Assembly (NCBI GenBank): GCA_029906195.1
Contig: JARWSJ010000001.1
Span: forward strand, 2,604,001-2,668,000
Source of the DNA: Chitinophagaceae bacterium 26-R-25
GTDB lineage: Bacteria; Bacteroidota; Bacteroidia; Chitinophagales; Chitinophagaceae
DNA: 64,000 bases
Direction: 5' to 3'
The position numbers and the translations under genes are program-made. Numbering within the stretch: position 1 is the stretch's first letter; every line of letters begins with the position of its first letter. Below are positions 49,742-57,422 of the stretch, piece by piece. The notes under the pieces were generated by a model that worked only from the letters and a program-made list of their open reading frames with translations, ran no database searches and had not been told where the DNA came from.

Positions 49742-50485
49742 ATGATCAGAAACGTTTTGTTTGCTATTTGCATTCTGGCGGTCACGCTGGGTTTTGCATC
49801 TCCTCATGCTGCCGCGAAAAAGAAATACCGGGTACTCGTATTTTCTAAAACAGCAGGTTATCACCATGCATCGATTGCTGCGGGCATAAAAGCGATACAA
49901 AAGCTAGGCGCAGAAAACAATTTCGCTGTTGACAGCACCACAGATAGTACATACTTTACCACTAAAAATCTGAAAAAATACAGCACTGTTATTTTCCTTA
50001 GCACAACAATGAACGTGTTGGACGATAACGGCCAGGCTGCCTTTGAAAAATATATTCAATCCGGCGGTGGTTATGTTGGTGTGCACGCGGCGACCGATAC
50101 TGAGTATGGTTGGCCATGGTACAATAAACTGGTTGGCGCTCAGTTTAAAAGTCATCCAAAACAACAAGAGGCAGTTTTGCATGTGGTAGACACAACCTTT
50201 ATCGCTACCAAACATTTACCCAGCGTATGGAAAAGATGGGACGAATGGTACAATTTCAAAAACCTTATGCTCGACAGCACTTATCATGTGTTGATCACAA
50301 TTGATGAAAGCAGCTACACAGGCGGCGAAAACGGCACTTTCCACCCAATGGCGTGGTACCATGAATTTGACGGCGGCAGGGCCTTCTACACAGAACTTGG
50401 CCATACGGATGAATCTTATGCCGATCCGTTGTTCCTAAACCACCTGCTTGGTGGCATTAACTATGCAATGGGAAAAAAGCCATAG
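49742..50485 (+). CDS. ThuA-like domain protein, exported
   Basis: The 247-residue protein starts at MIRNVLFAICILAVTLGFASPHAAA, a signal peptide; the frame open from 49682 is rejected. The ThuA fold (glutamine amidotransferase-like) shows YRVLVFSKTAGYHHASIAAGIKAIQKLG, YSTVIFLSTTMNVLDDNGQAAFEKYIQSGGGYVGVHAATDTEYGWPWYNKLVGA, then PMAWYHEFDGGRAFYTELGHTDESY. In Rhizobiales ThuA acts with ThuB in making or handling 3-keto-disaccharides, which fits the locus. It is divergent from the exported Gfo/Idh gene, and a terminator overlaps its stop codon. Confidence 0.92.
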   Translation: MIRNVLFAICILAVTLGFASPHAAAKKKYRVLVFSKTAGYHHASIAAGIKAIQKLGAENNFAVDSTTDSTYFTTKNLKKYSTVIFLSTTMNVLDDNGQAAFEKYIQSGGGYVGVHAATDTEYGWPWYNKLVGAQFKSHPKQQEAVLHVVDTTFIATKHLPSVWKRWDEWYNFKNLMLDSTYHVLITIDESSYTGGENGTFHPMAWYHEFDGGRAFYTELGHTDESYADPLFLNHLLGGINYAMGKKP

Positions 50486-50493
50486 GCTTTTTT
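50473..50493 (+). terminator. Terminator overlapping the ThuA stop codon
   Basis: AAAAAAGCC, ATA, GGCTTTTTT form a perfect hairpin with a 3-base loop. Its left arm encodes the last residues KKP and its loop holds part of the TAG stop. Confidence 0.65.
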
Positions 50494-50494
50494 A

Positions 50495-50645
50495 ATTTGA
50501 AAATTTGAAAATGTGCGAATTTGAAAATTCATCGGGTGCATCATTGCCACCCTTTCATTGAAAGCTCTGACGACAGATAACTATTGAGGGCGAATGATTG
50601 GCCTCTCGCATTTTCAAATTTTCAAATTTCCACATTTTCAAATTG
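50495..50645. repeat. Palindrome, TTTGAAAA type (8-bp words)
   Basis: The left arm has TTTGAAAA words and the right arm TTTTCAAA words, around a 90-bp centre with a GGGCGAATGA stretch. Confidence 0.7.
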
Positions 50646-50674
50646 AATTCAGAATTTCAAATCATCTTAGTTGC

Positions 50675-51355
50675 ATGAAGATTCTAATCATAGAAGACGA
50701 AAAGGCATTGGCAAACAGCATTGCAACCTATTTAAGCAATGACAATTATGTGTGCGAACTCGCTCCTACATTTGACATAGCGTTGGAAAAAACGTCTTTG
50801 TATGATTATGCCTGCATTATACTCGACATCACTCTTCCTGATGGCAACGGGCTTGAAATTCTTAAGCACCTGAAGAAACAAAATAAAACAGACGGTGTGC
50901 TGATCATTTCTGCAAAAAACGCTCTTGATGACAAAGTGCAAGGTTTAAAAACAGGCGCCGATGATTACCTCAGCAAACCGTTTCATTTACCAGAACTGGC
51001 GGCGCGTGTAGAGGCCATCATCCGCCGCAAATCTTTCTCAGGACAAAGTATCATCGAGTTTGATGAAATTGCTGTTGACCTTGATGCCAAACAGGTTTCA
51101 GTAAATAACAAAAACATAGATCTTACCCGCAAAGAATACGATCTGTTGATGTATTTCATGGCCAACAAAAACAAAGTGATCAGCAAGGGTGCCATCGCAG
51201 AACACTTATGGGGCGACAACATGGACCTCGCCGACAACTACGACTTCATTTATGCGCATATTAAGAATCTGCGTAAAAAATTATTGCAAGCCGGCTGTCC
51301 CGATTACATTCAATCAGTTTACGGAATGGGTTATAAATTCGGCATTGCCAAATAA
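50675..51355 (+). CDS. OmpR-type response regulator
   Basis: The 226-residue protein starts at MKILIIEDEKALANSIATYL; the upstream frame is translated repeat. The receiver domain has D8, the phosphoacceptor D51 in CIILDITLPDGNG, and the conserved lysine in YLSKPF. The winged-helix output domain (about 130-226) has LTRKEYDLLMYFMANKNKVISKGAIAEHLWG, then YDFIYAHIKNLRKKL and SVYGMGYKF. The sensor kinase gene follows 7 bp later. The regulon is unknown. It directly follows the sugar locus but is separated from it by a terminator and palindrome. Confidence 0.96.
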   Translation: MKILIIEDEKALANSIATYLSNDNYVCELAPTFDIALEKTSLYDYACIILDITLPDGNGLEILKHLKKQNKTDGVLIISAKNALDDKVQGLKTGADDYLSKPFHLPELAARVEAIIRRKSFSGQSIIEFDEIAVDLDAKQVSVNNKNIDLTRKEYDLLMYFMANKNKVISKGAIAEHLWGDNMDLADNYDFIYAHIKNLRKKLLQAGCPDYIQSVYGMGYKFGIAK

Positions 51356-51362
51356 GAAAAAC

Positions 51363-52613
51363 ATGAAGCTGTTTACAAAATACACTCGCATCAATCTGCT
51401 GATAACAGTGGCTATTTTTCTGCTGGCAAGTATTGCATACGGCTTTTTGCTGCGATATGTAATGATCGAATTTGTAAACGACAATCTTAAGATCGAACAG
51501 CGGGAAGTTGAAACATACACAGGTAAATACAACAGGCTTCCTGAAATAATGCATGTAAAGGAACAAGAGGTTAGCTATACACCCGTTGCCGGCCCAATGC
51601 CCAAACACACCTTCAGTTCTGTCAGGCTTTTTGTGGAGGATGAGCAAACGACGGAGCTTTTCAGGCAGATAACATTTACGGTGCAGGCGGGAGGCCAGTG
51701 GTATGAAGCCAAGGTAGCTATTTCAATGGAAGACATGGATGATATGATCCGTCTTATTTTGGTGATCACTATTGCCACTATCCTTTTAATATTGATGACC
51801 ACAGCACTTATAAACCGTATTATACTCAAGAGGTTGTGGAAACCATTCTACGATACATTGACATCCATCAATAGTTTCCAATTGGGAAATAAAAGCAAAA
51901 TACAGCTTTCTCAAACCAACATTGACGAGTTTGATCTCATGAATAAAACACTAGATCAATCACTCAATAAAGCGGAGAATGACTACTTGTTATTAAAGGA
52001 GTTTACAGCGAATGCTTCACACGAATTACAAACTCCGCTGGCGATTGTAAGATCAAAAATGGACATATTGATTCAGGATGAAAATCTTTCTGAGACGCAG
52101 AGCCGAGCTGCACAAAGTGCATATGACGCGATACAAAGAATGTCGAAACTCAATCAGTCATTGTTGCTCCTGGCAAAAATAGAGAACAAACAATTTGAAG
52201 ATGTTGTCACGATAAACCTGAAAGAAAAAATTGAAACAAAGCTGGTTGATTTTTTTGAGCTATGGCAAAGCAAACATCTTTCTATTAAAAAAAACCTTCG
52301 CGATTGTGAGATACAGATCAATCCTTTGCTGGCAGAAATAATGCTGAACAACCTGTTGAGCAACGCTACAAAACACAACATTCCCAATGGAAAAATTTCC
52401 ATTACCTTAACAGCTAAACAACTGGTTATAGCCAACACCAGCGACTCTCCTGCGCTTGATGAAAAACAACTCTTCACCAGGTTTTATAAGACTTCAGCAA
52501 CAAGTGATAACGGCCTCGGGCTATGTATTGCCAAACAAATCAGTGAATTGAATGGGTTCGCTTTAAGCTACCATTACACTAATAACCAACACGTATTTTC
52601 TATTGATTTCTAG
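51363..52613 (+). CDS. Sensor histidine kinase
   Basis: The 416-residue protein starts at MKLFTKYTRINLLITVAIF; the longer frame overlapping the regulator gene is rejected. Two membrane helices (about 10-32 and 130-152) bracket a short periplasmic domain of about 100 residues. The dimerisation/phosphoacceptor motif is ASHELQTPLAIVRSKMDIL, with His220. The ATPase domain has an N box, LNNLLSNATKHN, and a G box, GLGLCIAKQI. The gap to the regulator is 7 bp, so the two are co-translated. Confidence 0.96.
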   Translation: MKLFTKYTRINLLITVAIFLLASIAYGFLLRYVMIEFVNDNLKIEQREVETYTGKYNRLPEIMHVKEQEVSYTPVAGPMPKHTFSSVRLFVEDEQTTELFRQITFTVQAGGQWYEAKVAISMEDMDDMIRLILVITIATILLILMTTALINRIILKRLWKPFYDTLTSINSFQLGNKSKIQLSQTNIDEFDLMNKTLDQSLNKAENDYLLLKEFTANASHELQTPLAIVRSKMDILIQDENLSETQSRAAQSAYDAIQRMSKLNQSLLLLAKIENKQFEDVVTINLKEKIETKLVDFFELWQSKHLSIKKNLRDCEIQINPLLAEIMLNNLLSNATKHNIPNGKISITLTAKQLVIANTSDSPALDEKQLFTRFYKTSATSDNGLGLCIAKQISELNGFALSYHYTNNQHVFSIDF

Positions 52614-52782
52614 GAACAGAGGAGCATTTGGAGCAGCTTTTTTAATTGTGCCAGGCGAAAGAACAAGCTGAATTTGCCTGTTCTCCGCTGGGCTTCATAA
52701 TTTTAAGGCAATACAAACTTATAGACTCCACAATAAGCGAATATTAAGGCTACAAAAAGAAATTATTAAATGTGGACCCTAG

Positions 52783-52862
52783 GAAGTCAAAAAGTCAAAA
52801 TTCAAAAGGGTTGCCGCACAGGAGACAACCCTTTTGAATTTTGATTTTTTAATTTTTATTTC
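52783..52862. repeat. Heptamer palindrome, GTCAAAA type, with terminator-like centre
   Basis: The arms are GTCAAAA/TTCAAAA-type units. The centre AAAAGGGTTG...CAACCCTTTT forms its own 10-bp stem. It lies between convergent genes and is probably a two-way terminator. Confidence 0.75.
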
Positions 52863-53185
52863 TAAATCAAATTGCTGCTGATAAAAGAATTCACTTTGTT
52901 GCGGAAAGTTTCGCCAACCGGGAAACATTGCTGCCTATTGATACAAACTTCGTTTTTACTTAGCAGGTTAATTTTGTCAACATTTACAATAAAAGACTTG
53001 TGGATGCGAATAAATTGATCACCGGGCAAAATATCTTCCAGATCCTTCATATTCGCAAGCGACATGTATGGGTTTTCCTTTGTGTGGATCTTCACATAGT
53101 TTCTGCAACCTTCAATAAACACTACTTCACTGAAGTTTACTTTATGCATCATTGAATTGTGGCGTACAAAAAAATAACTCTTCAT
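52862..53185 (-). CDS. Stand-alone LytTR DNA-binding domain protein
   Basis: The 107-residue protein consists only of a LytTR domain. Visible family motifs are SEVVFIEGCRNYVKIHT, the MKDLEDILPGDQFIRIHKSFIVNVDKI core, and FPVGETFRNKVNSFI at the end. There is no receiver domain and no adjacent kinase on this strand. It probably binds direct repeats in promoters as a transcription factor. It is convergent with the kinase gene. Confidence 0.92.
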   Translation of the reverse strand: MKSYFFVRHNSMMHKVNFSEVVFIEGCRNYVKIHTKENPYMSLANMKDLEDILPGDQFIRIHKSFIVNVDKINLLSKNEVCINRQQCFPVGETFRNKVNSFISSNLI

Positions 53186-53305
53186 AACCGGCGATTTTCT
53201 CTATGCGAATTTGGTGATTTGTAAACTATAGCCAATTCCGCTCAATACCACTTACTGACCGACTATCATTAAATTCGTCTATTTTTTCTATAGACTATTT
53301 GGAGG

Positions 53306-53376
53306 AAGTTATGAGTTGTTAGTTGTTAGGCATTGTTGTTGGTCACTGCATTCTTAATTCTTAATTCCTAATTCCC
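53306..53376. repeat. Mixed heptamer element (GTTGTTA left arm, TTCTTAA right arm)
   Basis: The left arm has GTTGTTA units and the right arm TTCTTAA/TTCCTAA units. The two arms belong to different families and pair only weakly, which suggests recombination between elements. Confidence 0.6.
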
Positions 53377-53835
53377 TTAAAGCCCTCGCGCACTCTTAAA
53401 CGCATCTTCCAATTCCTTCGTAAGAGCCTTCGCATCTTCGGGCCGGCCAAGCCAGGAAGCAGGCGTATTTTGCAGCAGTGCTATTTTCCATTCATCACCC
53501 TTTTTAACTGCAACAACAGACTGAATAATGTTTAGGTCAGGATTCATTTCTGCACCGTATTCAGGCATAATACCGGCAACAGCACGAACCAAAGCCGTGG
53601 TATCCGATAAAAATCTTACTTCGCGTATGAGATACACAAACGGGTTGCTTTTATAGTTTTTGAATATGTCGTTTAAATGGACACTAATTTCTTCTCTGCC
53701 ATTTTCCTGGGTGCCATCAAATCCAACAATACTGCCGTCATCCGCAAACAATGAAGACATTTTATCACCTGATCGCATATTCCAAAACGCGATCAATTGT
53801 TCGTACAGTTTTCTCATTCTAAGTTCTTCGTTCAT
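53377..53835 (-). CDS. SgcJ/EcaC-type NTF2-like protein
   Basis: The 152-residue protein matches the small SnoaL/DUF4440-like family. Opening MRKLYEQLIAFWNMRSGDKMSSLFADDGSIVGFDGTQENGREEI, then the strands VRFLSDTTALVRAVAGIM and NIIQSVVAVKKGDEWKIALLQNTPA. Function in the family is unclear, and a pocket for a small ligand is expected. A start six codons later is possible. It lies upstream of a repeat and follows an acetyltransferase gene on the same strand. Confidence 0.85.
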   Translation of the reverse strand: MNEELRMRKLYEQLIAFWNMRSGDKMSSLFADDGSIVGFDGTQENGREEISVHLNDIFKNYKSNPFVYLIREVRFLSDTTALVRAVAGIMPEYGAEMNPDLNIIQSVVAVKKGDEWKIALLQNTPASWLGRPEDAKALTKELEDAFKSARGL

Positions 53836-53866
53836 TTCGCTATGTTTTAATAGGTGTGAATATCCC

Positions 53867-53910
53867 CTAATTCCTAATTCCTAACTCCTAACTCCTAATT
53901 CCTAATTTCC
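53867..53910. repeat. Solo heptamer arm, TTCCTAA/CTCCTAA type
   Basis: About six tandem 7-bp units with no second arm, immediately before the stop of the acetyltransferase gene. Confidence 0.65.
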
Positions 53911-53911
53911 C

Positions 53912-54397
53912 CTACATGATCATCCTGCTTCTCCTTTCCATCAAAATCGTATTCCTCCAAAGATCATCCATCTTACCAATTTTTTCCCTGTAGCCTACTT
54001 CTCTGAAACCGGCGTAGGCGTGCAGTTTTCGGCTGACCAGATTTTCCGGAAAGATGCTGGCCTGCAAAGTCCACACATTATTTTCTTCGCTCAAACTAAC
54101 CAGTTCCTGCAGTAGCTTTTTGCCAATTCCCTTCCCCCATTTGTCTTGTCGCACATACACACTTACTTCACAAACGCCCACATAGACTGCACGCGAAGAA
54201 GCTGCGGAAAGAGCGGCCCAGCCAACTATTGCATCAGCATCCAACGCTACAATGCGGCAGTCCTTTAAAAACTTTACATCCCATATTTCCCAATTAGGAG
54301 CAATCATTTCGAACGTTGCTTCCCTGGTATCGATGCACTGCTGATAAATTTCTTTTACGGCAGCAAAATCGTGTTTATCAAATTGCCTGATAATCAT
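53912..54397 (-). CDS. GNAT N-acetyltransferase, phosphinothricin acetyltransferase-like
   Basis: The 161-residue protein has the PAT/Bar-type GNAT pattern: IRQFDKHDFAAVKEIYQQCIDTREATFE, then IVGWAALSAASSRAVYVGVCEVSVYVRQDKWGKGIGKKLLQELV with the acetyl-CoA loop Q-D-K-W-G-K-G-I-G, and NLVSRKLHAYAGFREVGYREKIGKMDDLWRNTILMERR. It acetylates a small amine such as a toxic amino acid analogue or methionine sulfoximine. The true substrate is not determined. The last residues are encoded next to a repeat arm. Confidence 0.92.
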   Translation of the reverse strand: MIIRQFDKHDFAAVKEIYQQCIDTREATFEMIAPNWEIWDVKFLKDCRIVALDADAIVGWAALSAASSRAVYVGVCEVSVYVRQDKWGKGIGKKLLQELVSLSEENNVWTLQASIFPENLVSRKLHAYAGFREVGYREKIGKMDDLWRNTILMERRSRMIM

Positions 54398-54492
54398 ACG
54401 GTATCCATCTTTTTTAAAAAATAAAAAATCATTCCATCATCCAAAATCCGCAATTGAAGCCAAATGCGATAGTAAGCCATTCGCAACCTGGT

Positions 54493-54500
54493 TACCTTTG
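54493..54500 (+). promoter_or_regulatory. Candidate -7 box of the glyoxalase-family gene
   Basis: TACCTTTG matches TAnnTTTG, 18 bp before the start codon. No TTTG is seen at the expected -33 spacing, so only a weak call. Confidence 0.35.
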
Positions 54501-54518
54501 TACTGTAATATTATTTGT

Positions 54519-55196
54519 ATGAAAATAACAGCACTTGAACTGCATTGCGAAAGCATTGCGTCAACATTGGATTTTTATAAAAACACTATCGGACTTCCTG
54601 TTCTCTACCGGGATGAAGAAAAGGTTGTGTTTGTAGCCGGCAGCACTAAACTTGTTTTTCGCAAATCATTTGAGGGCAAACCGGTTTATCATTTTGCCTT
54701 TAACATTCCCGGCAACAAATTCGAAGAGGCATTTCTTTGGGCGTCTTCTAAATTTACACTTTTCAATATTACTCCGCAAACAACAGTTGCAAATTTCACC
54801 AGCTGGAACGCCAGGGCCTTCTATTTTCTTGATAACAATCAAAACATTGTAGAGTTCATCGCACGGTATGATTTGCCCGCAAAGAGCGAGAAACCGTTTA
54901 GCGGAAGAAGCATTTTATCTGTGAGTGAAATTGGATTGGTAGTGGAAAATGTAGAAGCTTTTTGCGAAGTCCTTATCGAGGATTTTGGTCTTGACTATTT
55001 TTCCAGGCAAATCCCACAGCCTGATTTTGCACCCCTTGGCAATGATGAGGGACTGTTCATCGTAGTGGGCAATAATAGAAAATGGTACCCGACAGAAGTC
55101 CGTTCAGGCACGTTTTATACCAAGGTTGAATTTGAACAAAACGGCAGGTTTGCAGAATTTGAAATCAATATGGAAAATGCTTTGGCAATAAAATAG
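54519..55196 (+). CDS. VOC-family (glyoxalase/bleomycin resistance fold) protein
   Basis: The 225-residue protein starts at MKITALELHCESIASTLDFYKNTIG; the earlier TTG at 54498 is rejected. Two VOC modules are present: residues 1-120 (GLPVLYRDEEKVVFVAGSTKLVF, FHFAFNIPGNKFEEA) and 130-225 (ILSVSEIGLVVENVEAFCEVLIEDFGLDYFS, EGLFIVVGNNRKWYPTEV). This two-module size is common for hydrolase- or dioxygenase-like relatives of unknown substrate. It is convergent with a DinB-like gene only 3 bp away. Confidence 0.88.
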   Translation: MKITALELHCESIASTLDFYKNTIGLPVLYRDEEKVVFVAGSTKLVFRKSFEGKPVYHFAFNIPGNKFEEAFLWASSKFTLFNITPQTTVANFTSWNARAFYFLDNNQNIVEFIARYDLPAKSEKPFSGRSILSVSEIGLVVENVEAFCEVLIEDFGLDYFSRQIPQPDFAPLGNDEGLFIVVGNNRKWYPTEVRSGTFYTKVEFEQNGRFAEFEINMENALAIK

Positions 55197-55199
55197 AAG

Positions 55200-55670
55200 C
55201 TATTCGGTGATCGTATTTGCCAATTGAAAAATCGTAAACAAGTGATGAGCCTCATGTAAAAGGAAAAACTCCGTCCACTGCACGATGCTTAATTTGCCGT
55301 ATTTTTTGTGAATGCCTATTCGTGTAAGTTTCTCTTCAGGCAATGTTGTAACGAGATGGAGAATCGCTTGTCTGTCTTTTTGCAACGCATTCATCAGTCT
55401 TTCGTTATCCCACTTTTTCCACTCTTCAAATTCGGGGTCGTTGTCGGCCACGTACGCTTCAAATATTGGTTCCGGATGTGTAAGTATAATGTGAAGACGA
55501 TCAATAAAAACAGGTTGATATTTCACGAGATGTACAATATTCTCGTGAATGGACCATTTCCCCGGCCTTATCTCTTTTTTAAGTTTTGCTTCATCTGCAG
55601 AAGCAATGATAGAAGCAATTGCTTCATGCTGGTTCTCCAGCCGGCTGACCAATGCGGGGTATAATTTCAT
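55200..55670 (-). CDS. DinB-superfamily protein
   Basis: The 156-residue protein has the four-helix-bundle DinB/YfiT pattern: SRLENQHEAIASIIASADEAKLKKEIRPGKWSIHENIVHLVKYQPVFIDRL, with GKWSIHENIVHL giving the first metal-binding His, and IVQWTEFFLLHEAHHLFTIFQL giving the HEAHH metal site. Members are metal-dependent, often thiol transferases, but the substrate is unknown. It is convergent with the VOC gene, with no terminator visible between them. Confidence 0.9.
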   Translation of the reverse strand: MKLYPALVSRLENQHEAIASIIASADEAKLKKEIRPGKWSIHENIVHLVKYQPVFIDRLHIILTHPEPIFEAYVADNDPEFEEWKKWDNERLMNALQKDRQAILHLVTTLPEEKLTRIGIHKKYGKLSIVQWTEFFLLHEAHHLFTIFQLANTITE

Positions 55671-55744
55671 AATTACAAATCTAATTATTACAATTGTAAG
55701 ATGCCAGCGGAATCTGTGAGGGCATATTTCTCGTAAATCGCTGT

Positions 55745-56491
55745 ATGAAAAAACTTCATTTTCTATTGACGATCAAATTACTAGCAACTATGTTGCTCGT
55801 CGTGGTATTGTTTGCCTGTACAAAAAGCAATGGTGTACATGTTCCGCCAAACAATCCGCCATCCAACACCTTTGATACAACAAACCATTCGCGATATAGT
55901 TTTCTGGCCCTGGGAGATTCTTATACCATCGGCCAGTCCGTAACCGAGCAGGAAAGATTTCCGGCACAAACGGTGAAACGACTTGAGCAGATGGGTAAAC
56001 GTTTTGATGCCATTCAATACATCGCAACCACGGGCTGGACAACCATCGATCTTGCTGCTGCGATCGACAGGACGCAATTAGCTTCAAAATATTCTGTGGT
56101 CACATTGTTGATTGGCGTGAATGATCAATACCAGGGAATGGATGCAGATGGCTACCGCAAGAGGTTTACACAATTACTTTCAAAAAGCATTTCACTCACC
56201 AGTGATGCGCAACATGTTTTTGTGTTGTCTATTCCTGATTACAGTGTAACGCCTTTCGCATTGCACACAGGCGACACCGCACGCATTCGCAAACAAATCG
56301 ATCAGTTTAATGACATCAATAAGGAGATAGCAATAGCATACAATGTAAACTATATCTACATCACACCTTCTACAAGACTTGCCTTAAACGACCCTTCGTT
56401 AATTGCAAACGACGGCCTGCATCCATCTGGAACATTATATGGGAAGTGGGCAGATTTACTGTTTCCTGTGATGAATGATGCGCTTAAGTGA
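55745..56491 (+). CDS. SGNH/GDSL-family hydrolase lipoprotein
   Basis: The 248-residue protein has a signal peptide with lipobox LFAC (Cys25). The SGNH blocks are in order: block I FLALGDSYTIGQS (nucleophile Ser), block II glycine in IATTGWTTIDL, block III GVNDQY, and block V NDGLHPSG (catalytic Asp-x-x-His). It is expected to be an esterase, perhaps acting on acyl groups of polysaccharides, anchored at the cell surface or periplasm. It is upstream of rpiA on the same strand with a 73-bp gap. Confidence 0.93.
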   Translation: MKKLHFLLTIKLLATMLLVVVLFACTKSNGVHVPPNNPPSNTFDTTNHSRYSFLALGDSYTIGQSVTEQERFPAQTVKRLEQMGKRFDAIQYIATTGWTTIDLAAAIDRTQLASKYSVVTLLIGVNDQYQGMDADGYRKRFTQLLSKSISLTSDAQHVFVLSIPDYSVTPFALHTGDTARIRKQIDQFNDINKEIAIAYNVNYIYITPSTRLALNDPSLIANDGLHPSGTLYGKWADLLFPVMNDALK

Positions 56492-56564
56492 GGCCATGTA
56501 CATCGTACACTACCCCAAAAACAATTAAAAGAAATAAACTAACTTCCCTCTTCAATCTTCCGCT

Positions 56565-57239
56565 ATGGATCAAAAAGAACTAGAAAAAGAACTTGCTGCA
56601 AAAGAAGCTGTGAAATCTATCGGGCAAAATCAAATTGTTGGTTTGGGTACCGGTTCGACAGCGAAGTATGTAATTATTGAGTTGGGGAAAATGGTGAAGG
56701 CTGGCTTGAAAATTCAATGCATTCCTACATCAAACAATACTGCTGAACTTGCGAAATCATATAACATTCCACTGGTTGATATAAACACTGTAGATCACAT
56801 TGATATAACCATTGACGGAGCTGATGAATTCACAAAAGAGAAAATGTTGATCAAAGGCGGAGGCGGTGCATTGCTAAGGGAAAAGATCGTCGCGTCGCTT
56901 AGCAGAGAAGAAATCATTATTGCCGACGCCAGTAAAAAAGTAGACAAGCTCGGCAAATTCATGTTGCCTATTGAAGTAATACCTTTTGCATTGAATTATG
57001 TGCAACTCCAAATTGCAGCATTGCGAGGCAAAGGAAAATTACGCATGAATAATGACAAGCCTTTCCTCACCGATCAGCAAAACTATGTTGTAGATGCTGA
57101 CTTTGGTTTAATAGAAGATCCTCCGGCATTGGCAGAGAAGCTTAACCAAATTGAAGGATTGGTCGCACATGGACTGTTTATTGGCCTTGCAACAAAAGTT
57201 ATTATGGGCATTGGCGATAGTGTTCAGGTTTTCAATTAA
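56565..57239 (+). CDS. rpiA: Ribose-5-phosphate isomerase A
   Basis: The 224-residue protein interconverts ribose-5-phosphate and ribulose-5-phosphate. Motifs: IVGLGTGSTAKYVI, TSNNTAELAKSYNIPL, DHIDITIDGADEF, IKGGGGALLREKIVA (catalytic Glu and the KGGGGAL loop) and the C-terminal GLFIGLATKVIMG. The length is normal. The last Asn codon and TAA stop belong to the first unit of a heptamer repeat. Confidence 0.97.
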   Translation: MDQKELEKELAAKEAVKSIGQNQIVGLGTGSTAKYVIIELGKMVKAGLKIQCIPTSNNTAELAKSYNIPLVDINTVDHIDITIDGADEFTKEKMLIKGGGGALLREKIVASLSREEIIIADASKKVDKLGKFMLPIEVIPFALNYVQLQIAALRGKGKLRMNNDKPFLTDQQNYVVDADFGLIEDPPALAEKLNQIEGLVAHGLFIGLATKVIMGIGDSVQVFN

Positions 57240-57422
57240 GAATTAGGAATTAAGAATCAAGAATGCTTTGTGTGTAGCAGACCTTCTCATCACAAGCTTT
57301 TCTTCTGCAAAGATTAAAGCAATACAAAAGGCTTCGAAAAACTCTGTATGAGTTAGTCGAAGCCTTTACATTATCGGAAACTCTAATTCTTAATTCTTAA
57401 TTCCTAATTCTTAATTCTTAAT
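57237..57422. repeat. Heptamer palindrome, TTAAGAA type, with internal terminator hairpin
   Basis: The left arm (TTAGGAA, TTAAGAA and variants) starts at the rpiA stop and the right arm (TTCTTAA units) encodes the phytase end. Inner box GAATGCTTTGTGTGTAGCA at 57261-57279. A 10-bp stem lies in the centre. Confidence 0.85.
57327..57367. terminator. Bidirectional terminator-like hairpin
   Basis: AAAGGCTTCG pairs with CGAAGCCTTT, and a further AACTC/GAGTT stem lies inside. It sits between convergent rpiA and phytase genes, with only short T-runs. Confidence 0.6.
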
